64,000 nucleotides of DNA, taken from NCBI GenBank assembly GCA_030581615.1, contig JAKTTT010000010.1, forward strand, positions 248,001 through 312,000. The letters are read 5' to 3'. The notes under the pieces are model-generated. The model ran no database searches. It was given only the letters and a program-made list of their open reading frames with translations, and was not told the origin of the DNA. The position numbers were made by a program, and so were the translations under genes. The first letter of the stretch is position 1, and each line of letters starts with the position of its first letter. Below, piece after piece: positions 1 through 13,975 of the stretch. This DNA comes from Alloascoidea africana. Taxonomy: Eukaryota; Ascomycota; Alloascoideomycetes; Alloascoideales; Alloascoideaceae.

Positions 1-2077
<2,077 letters not shown>

Positions 2078-3106
2078 TTATAGTTCGCCGGCCTCTCGTT
2101 GTAATTCTTCATCTTCAACTGTTTCGATCGTAATCCTCCGCTTCACCGGCTGCTTCTCTTCCGGCTTGGGCAAGATCTTTGGAATTTGAATTTCCAAAAT
2201 GCCATCAAGATACTTGGCTTTGATCTTCTCATCGTCAATCTTGGGCAACGTAGGGAATCTCACTCTTCTTTCGAATTGCCCATACTGGTTCTCTCCAATG
2301 GTCAGATATTTCAAAAGCTCTTTCCTGTTGTTCTTTATCGAACCCTTGATTGAGACCTCATGCGAAGCAGGGTGGTAATTAATCTGGAACTCCTTGGCAT
2401 TCGCACCTGGAAGTGTCAATACGACAATGTAAGATTCCTTCGTGTCGTAGATATCAGCCAGGGGTGAGAAAGGCTTGTCAGGGTTCATCTCGCAATTCGA
2501 GATTTGGAGCTGTGGCTGTGGCGATGGCGGCGACAGAGGAATGTCGGCTTCAGCCACTTGCTCTGGCTCGGTTTCTGCCTCTTTCTTTGGTGGCGCTTCG
2601 GGCTCAACATTGGGATCAACACTTTTAGCATCATCTTCCTCATTTTCTGTAGACCTGTTTTCAGAAGATGCTGGTTTATCTTTTTCCTCTTCTTCAGCGG
2701 TAGTAGCTCCCTCTGTGTTTGGTTCAGCAATTGGCCATCCAAACAAAAGCTGTTCAAGAGGATTAAACGCCCGTCGTTGATTGGATCTGAATACTGGCTC
2801 CTCTTGTCTAGTTCTAACTGGCCTGTTCGTGGCCTGTTGCTGTTGTTGTGGTCTTATCCCTCGTCGTTCTTGTTCTTGACGAAGCAACTGAAACAAGTCA
2901 GATGTAGGATCATAGTCCACTGGCTCTCTAGGTATGTATATCCGGGTCGATGAGGGGCAGTCAGAGGGATGTCTTCTTGGCGGTCCTCTCACACGCATTG
3001 GTATATCATTTGGCAGTGGTATGTACTGGACAGGAGGAGACGGAGCGTAGTACCGATTCCATATGTCGTCAATTGGATCGTGGGTAGTATTGTAGTAGTA
3101 GCTCAT
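2078..3106 (-). CDS. HSP42: Small heat-shock protein, Hsp42 type
   Basis: ATP-independent chaperone that sequesters misfolded proteins in cytosolic aggregates. The protein is 342 residues, close to S. cerevisiae Hsp42 (375) and much longer than Hsp26. A long N-terminal region rich in Tyr, Pro, Gln and Glu precedes the alpha-crystallin domain at about residues 205-315, where FSPLADIYDTKESYIVVLTL and the beta strands to KYLDGILEIQIPK are clear. The I-x-I anchor (IQIPKI) follows, then a short charged tail. The N-terminal half has an acidic linker of Glu/Asp/Ser. An upstream heat-shock element and TATA box support heat induction. In S. cerevisiae HSP42 and ARG82 also lie close together, supporting orthology. 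Confidence 0.95.
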   Translation of the reverse strand: MSYYYNTTHDPIDDIWNRYYAPSPPVQYIPLPNDIPMRVRGPPRRHPSDCPSSTRIYIPREPVDYDPTSDLFQLLRQEQERRGIRPQQQQQATNRPVRTRQEEPVFRSNQRRAFNPLEQLLFGWPIAEPNTEGATTAEEEEKDKPASSENRSTENEEDDAKSVDPNVEPEAPPKKEAETEPEQVAEADIPLSPPSPQPQLQISNCEMNPDKPFSPLADIYDTKESYIVVLTLPGANAKEFQINYHPASHEVSIKGSIKNNRKELLKYLTIGENQYGQFERRVRFPTLPKIDDEKIKAKYLDGILEIQIPKILPKPEEKQPVKRRITIETVEDEELQREAGEL

Positions 3107-3184
3107 TTTTGTTTATGAAATAGTAATAGAGATTTAAACTGGTATGAATTGATAGTAGTCCAAAAATCTGGCAGAGCAGGACGG

Positions 3185-3192
3185 TTTTTATA
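3185..3192 (-). promoter_or_regulatory. TATA box of HSP42
   Basis: TATAAAAA on the minus strand, about 80 bp before the HSP42 ATG and just downstream of the heat-shock element. Confidence 0.6.
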
Positions 3193-3212
3193 CACTCTGA
3201 TTAAGATTTGGT

Positions 3213-3225
3213 GAAGCTTCTGGAA
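3213..3225 (-). promoter_or_regulatory. Heat-shock element of HSP42
   Basis: GAAGCTTCTGGAA is a perfect three-unit HSE (nGAAnnTTCnnGAAn). A further GAA unit lies at 3233-3235. About 107 bp upstream of the HSP42 start, a usual place for an Hsf1 site. Confidence 0.8.
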
Positions 3226-3237
3226 GGATGCAGAAGT

Positions 3238-3263
3238 GGCTGGAAGCGGCTGGAAGCGGCTGG
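3238..3263. repeat. Short tandem repeat of GCTGGAAGCG in the HSP42 promoter
   Basis: About two and a half head-to-tail copies of a 10-bp unit directly upstream of the heat-shock element. Each copy carries a GAA triplet with 10-bp spacing, in phase with the HSE units, so it could add weak Hsf1 contacts. Confidence 0.6.
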
Positions 3264-3404
3264 AGAAGCGGCGGTGACAAGCAAAAGCACACCACCTAGT
3301 CCAAACATTTCGGAATAGGCCAGAGATGACACGTTGGGAATGACCGAATGACTACTTGATTTATATGTCTAATACGTGCCTCTCTCTAATACTGGTCAGC
3401 ATGA

Positions 3405-4478
3405 CTAATGTTTGGCAAGAATGGCTTCAAACGTAGATACCACGTTGGACACCCCAATCGCCACATTCTCATCGGGACCTTGCCCCGGAGTAAACTCAGA
3501 GTGCGCAAAGTCGATTAGAGACAATGTGGATAGAGGTGTGGGTGCTGCCGTCTTGGAGCTCTCGTTCTCTTTCTCTCCGCCATTTTGTTCCTGGTCCTCG
3601 TCTTCCGAATCTACATCGTCATCATCCTCAAACAAATCGCTAAAGTGGTTGTTCACCACGGGATGGAAACCATCTTCGTCCCATCTAGATGTGTCTCCTT
3701 CATATGTGAACAATAGACTGGACGAAAACATTCGGACTTCCTCATTTTCCAAACACTCTTTGAAAAGTTTCAATCTTTCGATGAAAATATCCAAAAGCTC
3801 TTTGATCCGCTCATTGCCCAAATGGGTAGCGAAAAATTGATCAATTCCATCCGCAACAGAATCTTTAGTCAAGTTCCTCCCGAAAAACTTATCATAAACA
3901 ACGTAATCTTTCTTTTCCTCATCGTACACTTTCATCCCGCAGACTCGGTAGTTGAGCGAACCCGAAGTTGTCGATTCCGAAACTTTGGACAGGCGTTCAA
4001 TTTTCTCCTGGGTGGTTTTTGAATCCCAGAGTACTTTACCGAGTTTGATATCAAGAACACAGGGTTTGCTGAATCCATGAGTCAAGTTCTTCAACACAAG
4101 TAACGGCTTTTCCGGCTTGGTCTCTGAAGTTGGCTCATGATCTGCATTCTCAGGGTTGTGATCTTTCTCCAATGTACCGTAAAAAGGGGGTGTCCAATGC
4201 CATAGCTTCTTGCCGTTAATGTCCACTTCGATAGAAGCAGTATCGTCTTCTTCGTCCTCCTGATCGTCCGCCTCTGGCCCATTTGCACTCCCAAGCATAT
4301 CACTCTGCTGTCTCTGTGCCAATGCAAGATAAAACTGCACTTCCTGATCCGTCGAAGGCTTTGCGATTAGCTCTCCGGTGTCATCTCTAAGAACACCATC
4401 GTGGCCCGCAGCCTGCATGTCAAACGGACGAAACGAGCCCAATGAAGCAGCTAGTTGGTCCTCTTTGCTTGTCGACAT
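3405..4478 (-). CDS. ARG82: Inositol polyphosphate multikinase (Arg82/Ipk2)
   Basis: Phosphorylates Ins(1,4,5)P3 to IP4 and IP5 in the nucleus; in S. cerevisiae the protein also stabilises the ArgR-Mcm1 regulator complex. The IPK signature PCVLDIKLG is at residues 139-147, followed by SESTTSGSLNYRVCGMKVY, and the C-terminal SLIDFAHSEF block carries the second catalytic motif. A long Asp/Glu stretch (FEDDDDVDSEDED) before the last motif matches the acidic insert known from yeast Arg82. I chose the ATG at 4478 (MSTSKEDQ, 357 residues; yeast 355) rather than the upstream in-frame ATG at 4571, which would add 31 residues without family support. No intron. Confidence 0.95.
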   Translation of the reverse strand: MSTSKEDQLAASLGSFRPFDMQAAGHDGVLRDDTGELIAKPSTDQEVQFYLALAQRQQSDMLGSANGPEADDQEDEEDDTASIEVDINGKKLWHWTPPFYGTLEKDHNPENADHEPTSETKPEKPLLVLKNLTHGFSKPCVLDIKLGKVLWDSKTTQEKIERLSKVSESTTSGSLNYRVCGMKVYDEEKKDYVVYDKFFGRNLTKDSVADGIDQFFATHLGNERIKELLDIFIERLKLFKECLENEEVRMFSSSLLFTYEGDTSRWDEDGFHPVVNNHFSDLFEDDDDVDSEDEDQEQNGGEKENESSKTAAPTPLSTLSLIDFAHSEFTPGQGPDENVAIGVSNVVSTFEAILAKH

Positions 4479-4953
4479 TGTAGAATTAGGCCAGCAAAAG
4501 GGAATGGGAATACGAAATGAAGGTGAGGTGGTTAAATACACACCTAAGAGTCGGCGAAGACAGATCAACAACGGGCAACCAACTTAAAAGTGAAAAAAGT
4601 CAAAAAACAAAAACGCCTGTTCCTGTCTAATACGCGAGAGCCATCTCTATCTACACCGCCAGGAAAGAACTCCTACAAATGCCCAAACCCGCCTGTCTAA
4701 CCATCCGCAGTACGGACATAAATGGCGTTTTCTAGGCTTTACCCCCACGGACCCGGCTGGTTCCCAGATATCCGCGCGTGCCCACATATACGCGCAAGGA
4801 CGCACGTTGCCGGGGGCCCAACAAGCGCAGGTCGTGCGGCTCACGCCCAACCGATACGAGAGGGACTAAAGAACAGCGATAAATTCTGGCTGCTTCTTTT
4901 CTCCCCTTCATTCCAACCAACTGTTTTCTATTCAGCTTGGACAGAACCCCCCC
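4479..4953. other. Divergent promoter region ARG82 / FAS2
   Basis: 475 bp between two divergent starts. GC-rich around 4740-4860, with CG-rich words and no clear TATA. I could not identify an Ino2/Ino4 or other named site with confidence. Confidence 0.5.
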
Positions 4954-7900
4954 ATGCGTGCTGAAGTCGAACAAGAACTAGCCCACGTCCTGCTCACTGA
5001 GCTGCTGGCGTACCAGTTTGCGTCTCCCGTGAGATGGTAAGTGAAAGCATGCGCGAGAGAGAGAAGGAAGAAAAAAAAAATGTTGTGATCTGGCGTTTCG
5101 CTAACACTCGCATAAACGAAACAGGATTGAAACTCAAGATGTCTTTCTCAAGGAGTTTAATACGGAGAGAGTCGTGGAAATAGGACCCTCGCCGACCCTT
5201 GCCGGAATGGCAACCAAGACAATCGCGGCAAAATACGAGTCCTACGATGCGGCAAAATCTCTTCAACGTCAAGTTCTGTCATACGCCAAAGATGCCAAAG
5301 AAATCTACTATATTGCTGATCCACCCGCGGCCCCTGAGGCTTCTCAGTCCGAGTCTGCTACCGTTGCAGAAACAGCACCAGCTTCTGTTACAGCACCAGC
5401 TGCCGCACCTGCTCCGGTTCCAGTCGCAGCGGCACCAGCTGCGGCCACCCAGTCCATTCCGGACGAACCTGTCAAGGCCGTTTTGGTCCTTCATGCCCTA
5501 GTAGCCCAAAAGTTGAAAAAACCACTCGAGGGTGTATCTCTCCAAAAGGCAATCAAGGATCTCGTCGGCGGAAAATCCACAGTTCAGAATGAAATTTTGG
5601 GTGATTTAGGAAAAGAATTTGGCTCCACTCCTGAAAAGCCAGAGGATACTCCTTTGGAAGAACTGGCAGACACTTTCCAAAGCACATACAATGGCCAGTT
5701 GGGGAAACAATCCTCGTCCCTAATCTCCAGACTAATCTCATCCAAGATGCCTGGTGGGTTCTCTCTTACTAGCGCAAGAAAGTACCTCGAGTCGAGATGG
5801 GGTTTGGGATCTGGCAGACAAGATAGCGTTTTCCTCATTGCTCTGACCATGGAACCTCCATCCCGTTTGGGATCCGAGGCTGATGCGAAGGCCTTTTTCG
5901 ACACCGTTTCACAAAAGTATGCTGGTATGGCCGGTATTTCTCTTTCCAGTGCAGCCGCTGTTTCTTCTGGTGCCGCTGGTGGTGGCAGTGGTGGCGTTAC
6001 TATTGACTCTGCAGCATTTGAAGAACTCACTAAAGACCAACGCGACTTGGCCCGTAAGCAGATCCAGCTTTATGCCGAATACCTGAAACTCGATCTCAAG
6101 AGTGGTGATAAAAAATTTATCCAAGAAAAACAGGCTACAAACCTTCTTCAACAGGAGCTTGATCTCTGGAACGTTGAACATGGCGATTTCTATGCTTCTG
6201 GAATCAAGCCCGCTTTTTCCACACTCAAGGCTAGAGTATACGATTCTTATTGGAACTGGGCAAGACAAGATGTTTTGTCCATGTACTTTGACATAATTTT
6301 CGGCCGTCTTTCAAACGTCGACAGAGAAACCGTTTCACAGTGCATTCAAATCATGAACCGTGCAAACCCAACTCTGATCAAGTTTATGCAGTACCATATT
6401 GATCATTGTCCAGCTTCTAAAGGTGAGACCTACCAGCTTGCGAAAACCTTGGGCCAACAGCTCATTGACAACTGTATTCAGGTCCTTGAAGCGGATCCTG
6501 TCTACAAAGACGTCACCTACCCCACTGCACCGAAAACAACTGTTGACTCCAAGGGAAGCATTACTTATGAAGAAGTTCCAAGAGCCTCTCTTCGTAAGCT
6601 CGAACAATACGTTACTGAAATGGTTCTAGGTAGTGAAATCAGCAGGTCCAAAAAGTACCCCACTATTAAAGAAGATTTAGCCAGAGTTTACAAAGCCATT
6701 GCAAAACAACAAACTCTTACCAAAAATACAAAGGACCAGGTTAAAAATTTGTACAGCCAATTGCTCGAATTCTTGGAAGAATCTAAGGAAATTGAAACAA
6801 AGGAAAAAGTCATTACTGGTGGAGACAGCTTGGAATCAGACTCGGATGAAAGCGATGAGATTGGAAGTCTTGCCAATACATCTTCCATCAAGACTTCAGT
6901 CTCGGCCAAGATCTCCCAAGAGATTGTACCCTTTTTGCACTTGAAAAAGAAGACTTTGGAGGGATGGGAATATGATAAAGCTTTATCTGGCATTTACCTG
7001 GATGGATTGGAGAATGGTGCTATAAACGGAATGACTTTCAAAGAAAAGTTTGTCTTGTTGACCGGTGCAGGTGCTGGATCAATCGGTGCTGATCTTCTCC
7101 AAGGTTTAATCTCTGGAGGTGCTAAAGTCGTTGTTACCACTTCGAGATACTCAAGAAAAGTAACCGAGTTCTACCAATCAATGTATAGTAGGCATGGATC
7201 CTCCGGCAGTTCTTTGGTTGTTGTTCCCTTTAACCAAGGCTCGAAGCAAGATGTTGAGGCCCTGGTCAACTACATCTACGAAGATCCAAAGAATGGCGGT
7301 CTTGGATGGGATCTTGACTTTGTCATTCCGTTCGCTGCTATTCCTGAAAATGGCATTGAACTTGATAACATTGATTCAAAATCTGAACTTGCTCATCGTA
7401 TCATGTTGACCAACTTGCTCCGTCTCCTTGGAAATATTAAAAAGCAGAAACAGTCTCGTGGTTTCAATACAAGACCCGCACAGGTTATCCTGCCCTTGTC
7501 TCCTAACCATGGCACATTTGGATCAGATGGTCTCTATTCTGAATCCAAGTTGGCTCTCGAAACATTGATGAATAGATGGTATTCAGAATCATGGGGCTCT
7601 TACCTCACCATTTGTGGTGCTATAATCGGTTGGACCCGTGGTACAGGCTTAATGAGCGCAAATAACATTGTTGCCGAAGGCATTGAGAGACTCGGTGTGA
7701 GAACGTTTTCACAAAAAGAAATGGCCTTTAACATTTTGGGTCTACTTTGTCCCAAGATTGTTGATCTGTGCCAGGAGGAGCCTGTCGTTGCTGACTTGAA
7801 CGGTGGATTCCAATACATCCCCAACTTGAGAGAGGTTACCGCCAAACTCAGATCTGAACTTAACGAAACCTCAGATGTTCGTAGAGCTGTGTCAGTGGAG

Positions 7901-10690
7901 ACTGCACTTGAACACAAGGTTGTCAATGGCACCGAGGCCGATGCTCCCTTCAGAAAGGCTGTGGTTCAGCCAAGAGCAAACCACAAGTTTGCTTTTCCGA
8001 CCTTGAAACCTTACGATGAAATCAAGAGAATTGCTCCTGATCTGGAAGGAATGCTCGATTTGGAGAAAGTTGTTGTTGTGACAGGCTTTGCAGAGGTTGG
8101 ACCTTGGGGAAATTCGAGAACAAGATGGGAAATGGAAGCTCATGGTGAATTTTCTTTGGAAGGATCTATTGAGATGGCATGGATTATGGGTCTGATTAAA
8201 CATTTCAACGGTATGATCAAGGGTAAGCCATACACTGGTTGGGTTGATACCAAGACAAAAGAGCCTGTTGCAGATAAAGAAGTCAAGGCAAAGTACGAGC
8301 CATATATCCTAGAGCATGCTGGAATCAGACTGATCGAACCCGAGCTCTTTAATGGGTACAATCCCGAGAGAAAGCAATTGGTACAAGAAGTTGTCATTGA
8401 GCATGATCTTGATCCATTTGAGGCATCTAAGGAAACAGCAGAGCACTTTAAGCATGAGCATGGCGAGAAAGTTGAAATCTTTGAGGACTCGGAATCGGGA
8501 GAGTACACGGTTCGTCTATTGAAGGGAGCTACTCTTTTCATTCCCAAGGCATTGAGATTTGATAGGCTCGTTGCCGGTCAAATTCCAACAGGATGGGATG
8601 CTCGTCGTTATGGTATCAGCGAAGATACCATTTCCCAGGTTGATCCAATCACACTCTACGTTTTGGTTGCAACTGCAGAGGCCCTTCTTGCTTCTGGTGT
8701 CACAGATCCCTACGAGTTTTACAAATATGTTCATGTCTCCGAGGTGGGCAACTGCTCTGGATCAGGAATGGGTGGTGTAAGCGCACTCCGTGGCATGTTC
8801 AGAGAACGATACACAGATAAACCAGTGCAGAACGATATCCTCCAAGAATCTTTTATCAACACCATGAGTGCATGGGTCAACATGTTGCTCCTGTCTGCCT
8901 CAGGTCCAATCAAGACTCCTGTTGGTGCTTGTGCCACAGCCGTGGAATCTTTGGATATCGGTTATGAAACTCTGATGAGCGGTAAGGCCAAAATTGTCCT
9001 TGTTGGTGGATATGACGACTTCCAAGAAGAAGGATCTTACGAGTTTGCAAATATGAAAGCCACGAGCAATGCAGTTGAAGAGTTTGAGCATGGAAGAACA
9101 CCTTCGGAAATGTCTCGTCCTACCACTACAACGAGAAATGGATTCATGGAAGCACAAGGTTCTGGTATTCAAGTCATCATGAACGCTCAGCTTGCACTAG
9201 ATATGGGTGTTCCAATTTATGGTATTGTGGCTTTAACCGCCACTGCCACAGATAAGATTGGCCGTTCAGTTCCTGCTCCAGGTAAAGGTATCTTGACAAC
9301 TGCTAGGGAGCATCATGGCTCTCTCAAGTACCCAACCCCCTTGTTGGATATCAAGTATAGAAAGCGTCAACTTCAAAGAAGAATTGCCGGGATTAAGCAA
9401 TGGGCCGAGTCTGAATATCTCTATGTCCAGGAGGAAGCCGAAACTATTCGGGAGCAGTATGGCGAAGAATTTTCGGAGAAAGATTTCTTCAAGGAGAGGG
9501 CTGAGTTTATCCAAAGGGAAATTAAGAAGCAGACCAAGAATGCCCAACATATTTGGGGTAACAACTTTTGGACTCAGGATCCTTTGATTGCTCCACTTCG
9601 AGGAGCCTTAGCCACTTTCAACCTGTCTATTGATGATCTAGGAGTCGCATCTTTCCATGGCACATCCACAAAGGCAAATGATAAGAATGAGTCTATTACA
9701 ATCAACAAAATGTTGTCACATTTGGGACGTTCAAAGGGAAATCCAGTTTATGGTGTTTTCCAGAAATATCTCACCGGTCATCCAAAGGGAGCTGCCGGTG
9801 CCTGGATGTTCAACGGTGTTTTGCAGATCTTGAATAGTGGCATTGTTCCTGGTAATAGGAATGCTGACAATGTGGATAAAGTACTGGAGGATTATGAATA
9901 TATTTTATATCCTTCAAGAACCATCCAAACGGATGGTATCAAGGCTGCATCAGTGACCTCTTTTGGATTTGGTCAGAAAGGCGCACAGGCAATTGCAGTT
10001 CATGCCGACTATTTGTTTGCTGCAATTGATAGGGGTTCCTATGAAAGCTATGTTGAAAAAGTCAAAGGCAGGTACAAGAAAGCCTATAGATATCTTCATC
10101 ATGGAATTGCCAAGGAGTCATTGTTTTCGGCTAAGGAGAAACCACCTTATTCCGATGAGCTTGAACAGCCTGTTTACCTTGATCCTCTAGCTCGTGTTGT
10201 AAAAGACAAGACTGACACAATTGGCTTTACTGAATCCAGCGTTCAGAAAGCCGATGCATACGCCTCTAACAAAACTAAGCAGACATCGTTGATGCTTCAA
10301 TCATTGGCGTCATCATCTGTTGGCTCCTCTAACGTTGGTGTTGATGTCGAGATGATCAGTTCAATCAACATTGAAAACGAGACTTTCTTGGAAAAGAATT
10401 TCACTGATGCTGAAATCGCATATTGTTTCAAGGCTCCATCTCCTCAGTCCAGCTTTACTGGAAACTGGAGTGCTAAAGAGGCCGTTTTCAAATCTCTCAA
10501 TACCGCGGGGAAAGGAGCCGGAGCTGAGCTCAAATCCATAGAGATTTTGAGAGATGAAAATGGCGCCCCACTTGTGAAACTCCATGGTGATGCTGCTAAA
10601 GCTGCTACTGTCTCTGGTATAAAGAATGTCAAGGTCAGTATTAGCCACGATGATTCCCAGGCTGTTGCAATTGCGCTAGCTGAGAAATAA
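4954..10690 (+). CDS. FAS2: Fatty acid synthase subunit alpha
   Basis: Alpha subunit of the cytosolic alpha6-beta6 type I fatty acid synthase, carrying ACP, ketoreductase, ketosynthase and phosphopantetheinyl transferase activities. Two exons: 4954-5036 and 5125-10690, with an 88-bp intron (GTAAGT donor, GCTAAC branch at 5100-5105, ACAG acceptor) splitting the Trp-28 codon. Exon 1 ([20 protein letters not shown]...) is nearly identical to other yeast Fas2 N-termini. The protein is 1882 residues (S. cerevisiae 1887). GGKSTVQNE places the ACP phosphopantetheine Ser at 179; the ketoreductase begins near [13 protein letters not shown]; the ketosynthase Cys in [11 protein letters not shown] is residue 1297; the C-terminal PPTase starts at GVDVEMIS. 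All key residues are intact. An Ala/Pro-rich linker precedes the ACP. Confidence 0.99.
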
Positions 10691-10970
10691 TTTACATTAG
10701 TCCTGTTTTAGGACCGTTTTATACTATTAATTTTTCGTGGGAGACAAGTCCATATCTAATAATAATAATGCTGCAATAATAACAAATGTTCTTGTCGACT
10801 ATTACTAAAACAGTCTTGCTATCTATAACCTAATTCTCGCTATAATCTTTCTTATTTACATTACAGCTTTTGATTATAGCATTCCGAATCGTCACAAAAT
10901 AGATTCTAATCGTTCTATCAAAACTTTTTTTTGGTTTGTTTCTATCAACCCCATTTCTTTTATGTGATCT

Positions 10971-11978
10971 TCAAGTTAGCAGATCCATAACGAGCTCGTA
11001 ACTCCAGAAGCTCGCAGCCATTGCGGGCACAATCTTGAATAGGTTAACTGTAAGTCCCTTATAAGCACCAAAGAAGCCCTCTTTCACAAAGAGGGACTTG
11101 AGGGCATCCCAAGTAGAAGCGTAGTTGTAACCCAGATCTTCAATTCCCGCTCCTGTTGCCTTTCGCATGTTCAGCACCTGGAACCTCCGTCTCAAAACGT
11201 CAAACGGATATATAGAGATTTGTCCTATTGCTCCGCTGACTCCTCCGCTTACGGCCTTCCACCAACTCGAAGGCGGCTCCCCGTTCTCCTTCACGCCAAG
11301 GTTTCTCATTCTTTCATAAACTGCAAAGTTTATAGCAACATATGGTGCGATCCCCCACGTTGTTGGAATCAATCCTCGGTATAATGCCTGAATTCCTCCT
11401 TCTGTTTTGTATATCTTCTTCATAACCTCCCACATCCCCGGTGGCTTTATCTTATTCACATCCCGGTTCTGTGATTTCGCCAGCATTTGTAAAGAAGAGG
11501 TTTGGATCGACAGTCTCGTCCGCACAAGATCCATAGGGTATGTTGCAATAACACTGGCCGCTCCTCCAAAGGCACCTGCGATCAGTTGTCGAATAGAGGT
11601 GAACTTGCCATCATACGCAAGCATTTCTCTTTTACAAAAGTTGTAGCCTGCAAATTGAACCGCACTGTATGGAACGACTCGCACACAGTTTAGACCATTT
11701 CCTCTCATCATCCCTCGCCATCCTTCCTCCTTCCATATCCTTTGCAAGCCTGGTAATATCCGGTTATATGCGTCTTGTCCGGGGCCCTGTACCTGGAATA
11801 AAATCTTCATTCTCTCAAAGGGGGAGACGACAGTTCTGGAAACCCCTCCAGCAACTCCTCCCGCTATAAAATTAGCCACTGCTGGAGTGGCCAGCATGCT
11901 CTGAAACGTCTGGAGGAAATCTATTTCGTCATCCTTCAGTATCAGAGAGGTAGGCTCATGTGAAGTTTGGCTGGTCAT
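10971..11978 (-). CDS. Mitochondrial carrier, Ypr011c type (APS/PAPS transporter)
   Basis: Inner-membrane carrier of 335 residues with three mitochondrial-carrier repeats. Each has the P-x-D/E-x-x-K/R signature: SPFERMKILFQ, TYPMDLVRTRLS and IYPFDVLRRRFQ. The sequence SRTVVSPFERMKIL, RGNGLNCVRVVPYSAVQF and RGLIPTTWGIAPYVAINFAVYE follows S. cerevisiae Ypr011c along its length; that protein is known to transport adenosine phosphosulfate and PAPS. The N-terminal ~40 residues are hydrophilic and lack a cleavable presequence, as usual for carriers. Single exon. It lies 10 kb from MET3, whose product is APS. Substrate is inferred from the family. Confidence 0.9.
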   Translation of the reverse strand: MTSQTSHEPTSLILKDDEIDFLQTFQSMLATPAVANFIAGGVAGGVSRTVVSPFERMKILFQVQGPGQDAYNRILPGLQRIWKEEGWRGMMRGNGLNCVRVVPYSAVQFAGYNFCKREMLAYDGKFTSIRQLIAGAFGGAASVIATYPMDLVRTRLSIQTSSLQMLAKSQNRDVNKIKPPGMWEVMKKIYKTEGGIQALYRGLIPTTWGIAPYVAINFAVYERMRNLGVKENGEPPSSWWKAVSGGVSGAIGQISIYPFDVLRRRFQVLNMRKATGAGIEDLGYNYASTWDALKSLFVKEGFFGAYKGLTVNLFKIVPAMAASFWSYELVMDLLT

Positions 11979-12534
11979 AACTTTGGGGTAGTGTGATGTG
12001 ATTTTTTCCTGGCTAGATCGTCGCGCTCTGATAGTCTATAGCGATCCTTCCGATGTCAAGTAAACGGCAAAGCAAAGAACAGTTTGGGAGTCAGTATCGA
12101 CGGGCTGAACAGATTTGTTTTGTTGTTAGTCCGGGGTAGGGAAACTTAAAAAAGAAAGTATTGGCTGTTTTTTTTTTTTTTTGATGATGATAACTTGGGA
12201 TCCACAGCAGGACTGGGAGTTGGATTTTTTGTCCGCTCGGGAAAAACCACCATTCTTTCCCAGTGGAAAAAAGCTCCGCGCTTACAGTGCGAAAATCGCA
12301 AATTGCCTTTCCACCGAGACAGGCACGCGCCAAGGGTGGAAAAAACTGCTGTAGTTCTCTACGGCAAATGCCCATCGTCGCTACATTCTGCTAGGATGCA
12401 ATAGAATTCAATTATACGAGAGAAATTAACAGTAAAAGTAAACAGCCCTATGCAGTCCATCAATATTTTAGAACCCCCAGCTCCACCTTTTTTCTTCCCA
12501 AAAGCTTGCACAGCTGATAATACACAACAAGCGC
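11979..12534. other. Intergenic: carrier promoter and CHS5 3' side
   Basis: 556 bp with no gene seen. It contains a T-tract of about 14 at 12168-12181 and moderately GC-rich DNA at 12200-12360. No CACGTG box is present, unlike at MET3. Confidence 0.5.
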
Positions 12535-13764
12535 TTAACTTGACGGGCCACGATCAGCGGTGGGAGTATTCAAAGGAATGTCCTCTAGCACATCGGCCTG
12601 GGGCTGCAACTGCTGCTGGTGCTGGCCAGGTTCGGGTTGCGTCACATTTCGAGTGTCTTTTGCTTTATCGTGTTCCTCCAACATAATGGGCTTTCCTGTG
12701 AGCGGCAAAGGCTCTGGCTTTTCAGGGTTGCTCGTTTTCGAACGTGCTATAGGGGACGAAGTAGTGGCAGTAATAGTTGGATTGCCTTGCTGGTTAGGGA
12801 GTTGCGAGGGCGTAGCGGAAACGACGTGCTGGCTCGTTAAGTCATGTTCAAGGTACCTGCCCGGGCTCTCTTGAACTTCCATGATCGTCTCGGATTGTGA
12901 GGCTTGAGGTGGAGATCTGGGAGTTGGCTCCTTTCTCGCCTGCTCCCTAGACTGTCTAACTAACTTTGCATAGTTTTGAAACTGCTCGCTGTTAGAGCCA
13001 AGATAGAACGCTCTTACACCGACTATCCTTCTCTCTGCTTCGCATGCCTTTAGCCATTCGGGCCTCACAATTGGAATGTTCATGTCCATTGCCTTTTTGT
13101 ACTGCGCCCCTTGGCCAGTTGTGCAGACGAAATGGGTGGTGTCAACCTTCACAGCATTTTGGATTGGCTTTGCCCCCATGCTTTGCAACACCTGCTCAAT
13201 TTCATCCTTTGTAAATTCATCATTCTCTATGGGTCCTACACAGACCGTGATCCCGCTGAGATCCGTCATCTTATGCGTTCGTACCGTAATCTTCTCAGAG
13301 TTGAAAACCCCTGCAGAAGTGTCTAGTCTTAGATGAAATACAAACTGTGTGTCGATTGGTAGACCAGAGAGCTTTGTAGTCGTGTTCACCAAAGGATTGG
13401 GTATTTTCCCCAACCGAGCGCCGTTCTTGTATAGTGTCAAAGAGCGTATGTTGGCGGTTCTTAAAACCAAAAGGTCCCATTCAAGAACTATGCTCGTCTG
13501 TGTGATATTCTTTACTCTCAAATTGGGGGGATCTGGAGAGTGCTTGCCAAATTCTTCAAGGATTTCAGATTGCATTTCTTCAAATTTCTCGCTTTCAGAC
13601 TTTTCCAGTTCCTTGTTTTGTTCACATTTGATTGTGACACTTGAACCTGTCTCTATCCCATTCGGCAGAAGAATGGTGGGAAATTCTATCAGATGGTGAT
13701 CATTTGTAAGAAGAAGAGCTAGAGACGCATCAAGCTTCCCAACTGTAAGAGAAACTTCCACCAT
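12535..13764 (-). CDS. CHS5: Chs5, exomer core subunit
   Basis: Scaffold of exomer, the trans-Golgi coat adaptor that carries chitin synthase Chs3 and a few other cargoes to the bud neck. The 409-residue protein has the diagnostic order: N-terminal ChAP-binding region ([20 protein letters not shown]), a fibronectin-III domain at about residues 78-165 ([20 protein letters not shown]), then a BRCT domain at about 168-255 ([19 protein letters not shown], ending near [17 protein letters not shown]). The C-terminal third is low-complexity, rich in Pro, Gln and Ser, and shorter than the Lys-rich tail of S. cerevisiae Chs5 (671 residues). Single exon, in tandem with the carrier downstream. Confidence 0.95.
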   Translation of the reverse strand: MVEVSLTVGKLDASLALLLTNDHHLIEFPTILLPNGIETGSSVTIKCEQNKELEKSESEKFEEMQSEILEEFGKHSPDPPNLRVKNITQTSIVLEWDLLVLRTANIRSLTLYKNGARLGKIPNPLVNTTTKLSGLPIDTQFVFHLRLDTSAGVFNSEKITVRTHKMTDLSGITVCVGPIENDEFTKDEIEQVLQSMGAKPIQNAVKVDTTHFVCTTGQGAQYKKAMDMNIPIVRPEWLKACEAERRIVGVRAFYLGSNSEQFQNYAKLVRQSREQARKEPTPRSPPQASQSETIMEVQESPGRYLEHDLTSQHVVSATPSQLPNQQGNPTITATTSSPIARSKTSNPEKPEPLPLTGKPIMLEEHDKAKDTRNVTQPEPGQHQQQLQPQADVLEDIPLNTPTADRGPSS

Positions 13765-13975
13765 TTTATGGTCTCTAATCAGAATGTTTAGATATTCTTT
13801 AAAACCTCTCTACTTTATCAACCACTTTCTATCTGGCCAAGTAACAAAAAACATAGGGGAATGGCGGGGTAACACACATATGTATTTTATTATCAAAGCT
13901 AAGATTATGAATCCCTCAACTTCTTCGTCTTATATATCATCATCATGTACAAAATATCAAACTAAGCCTAATCTC

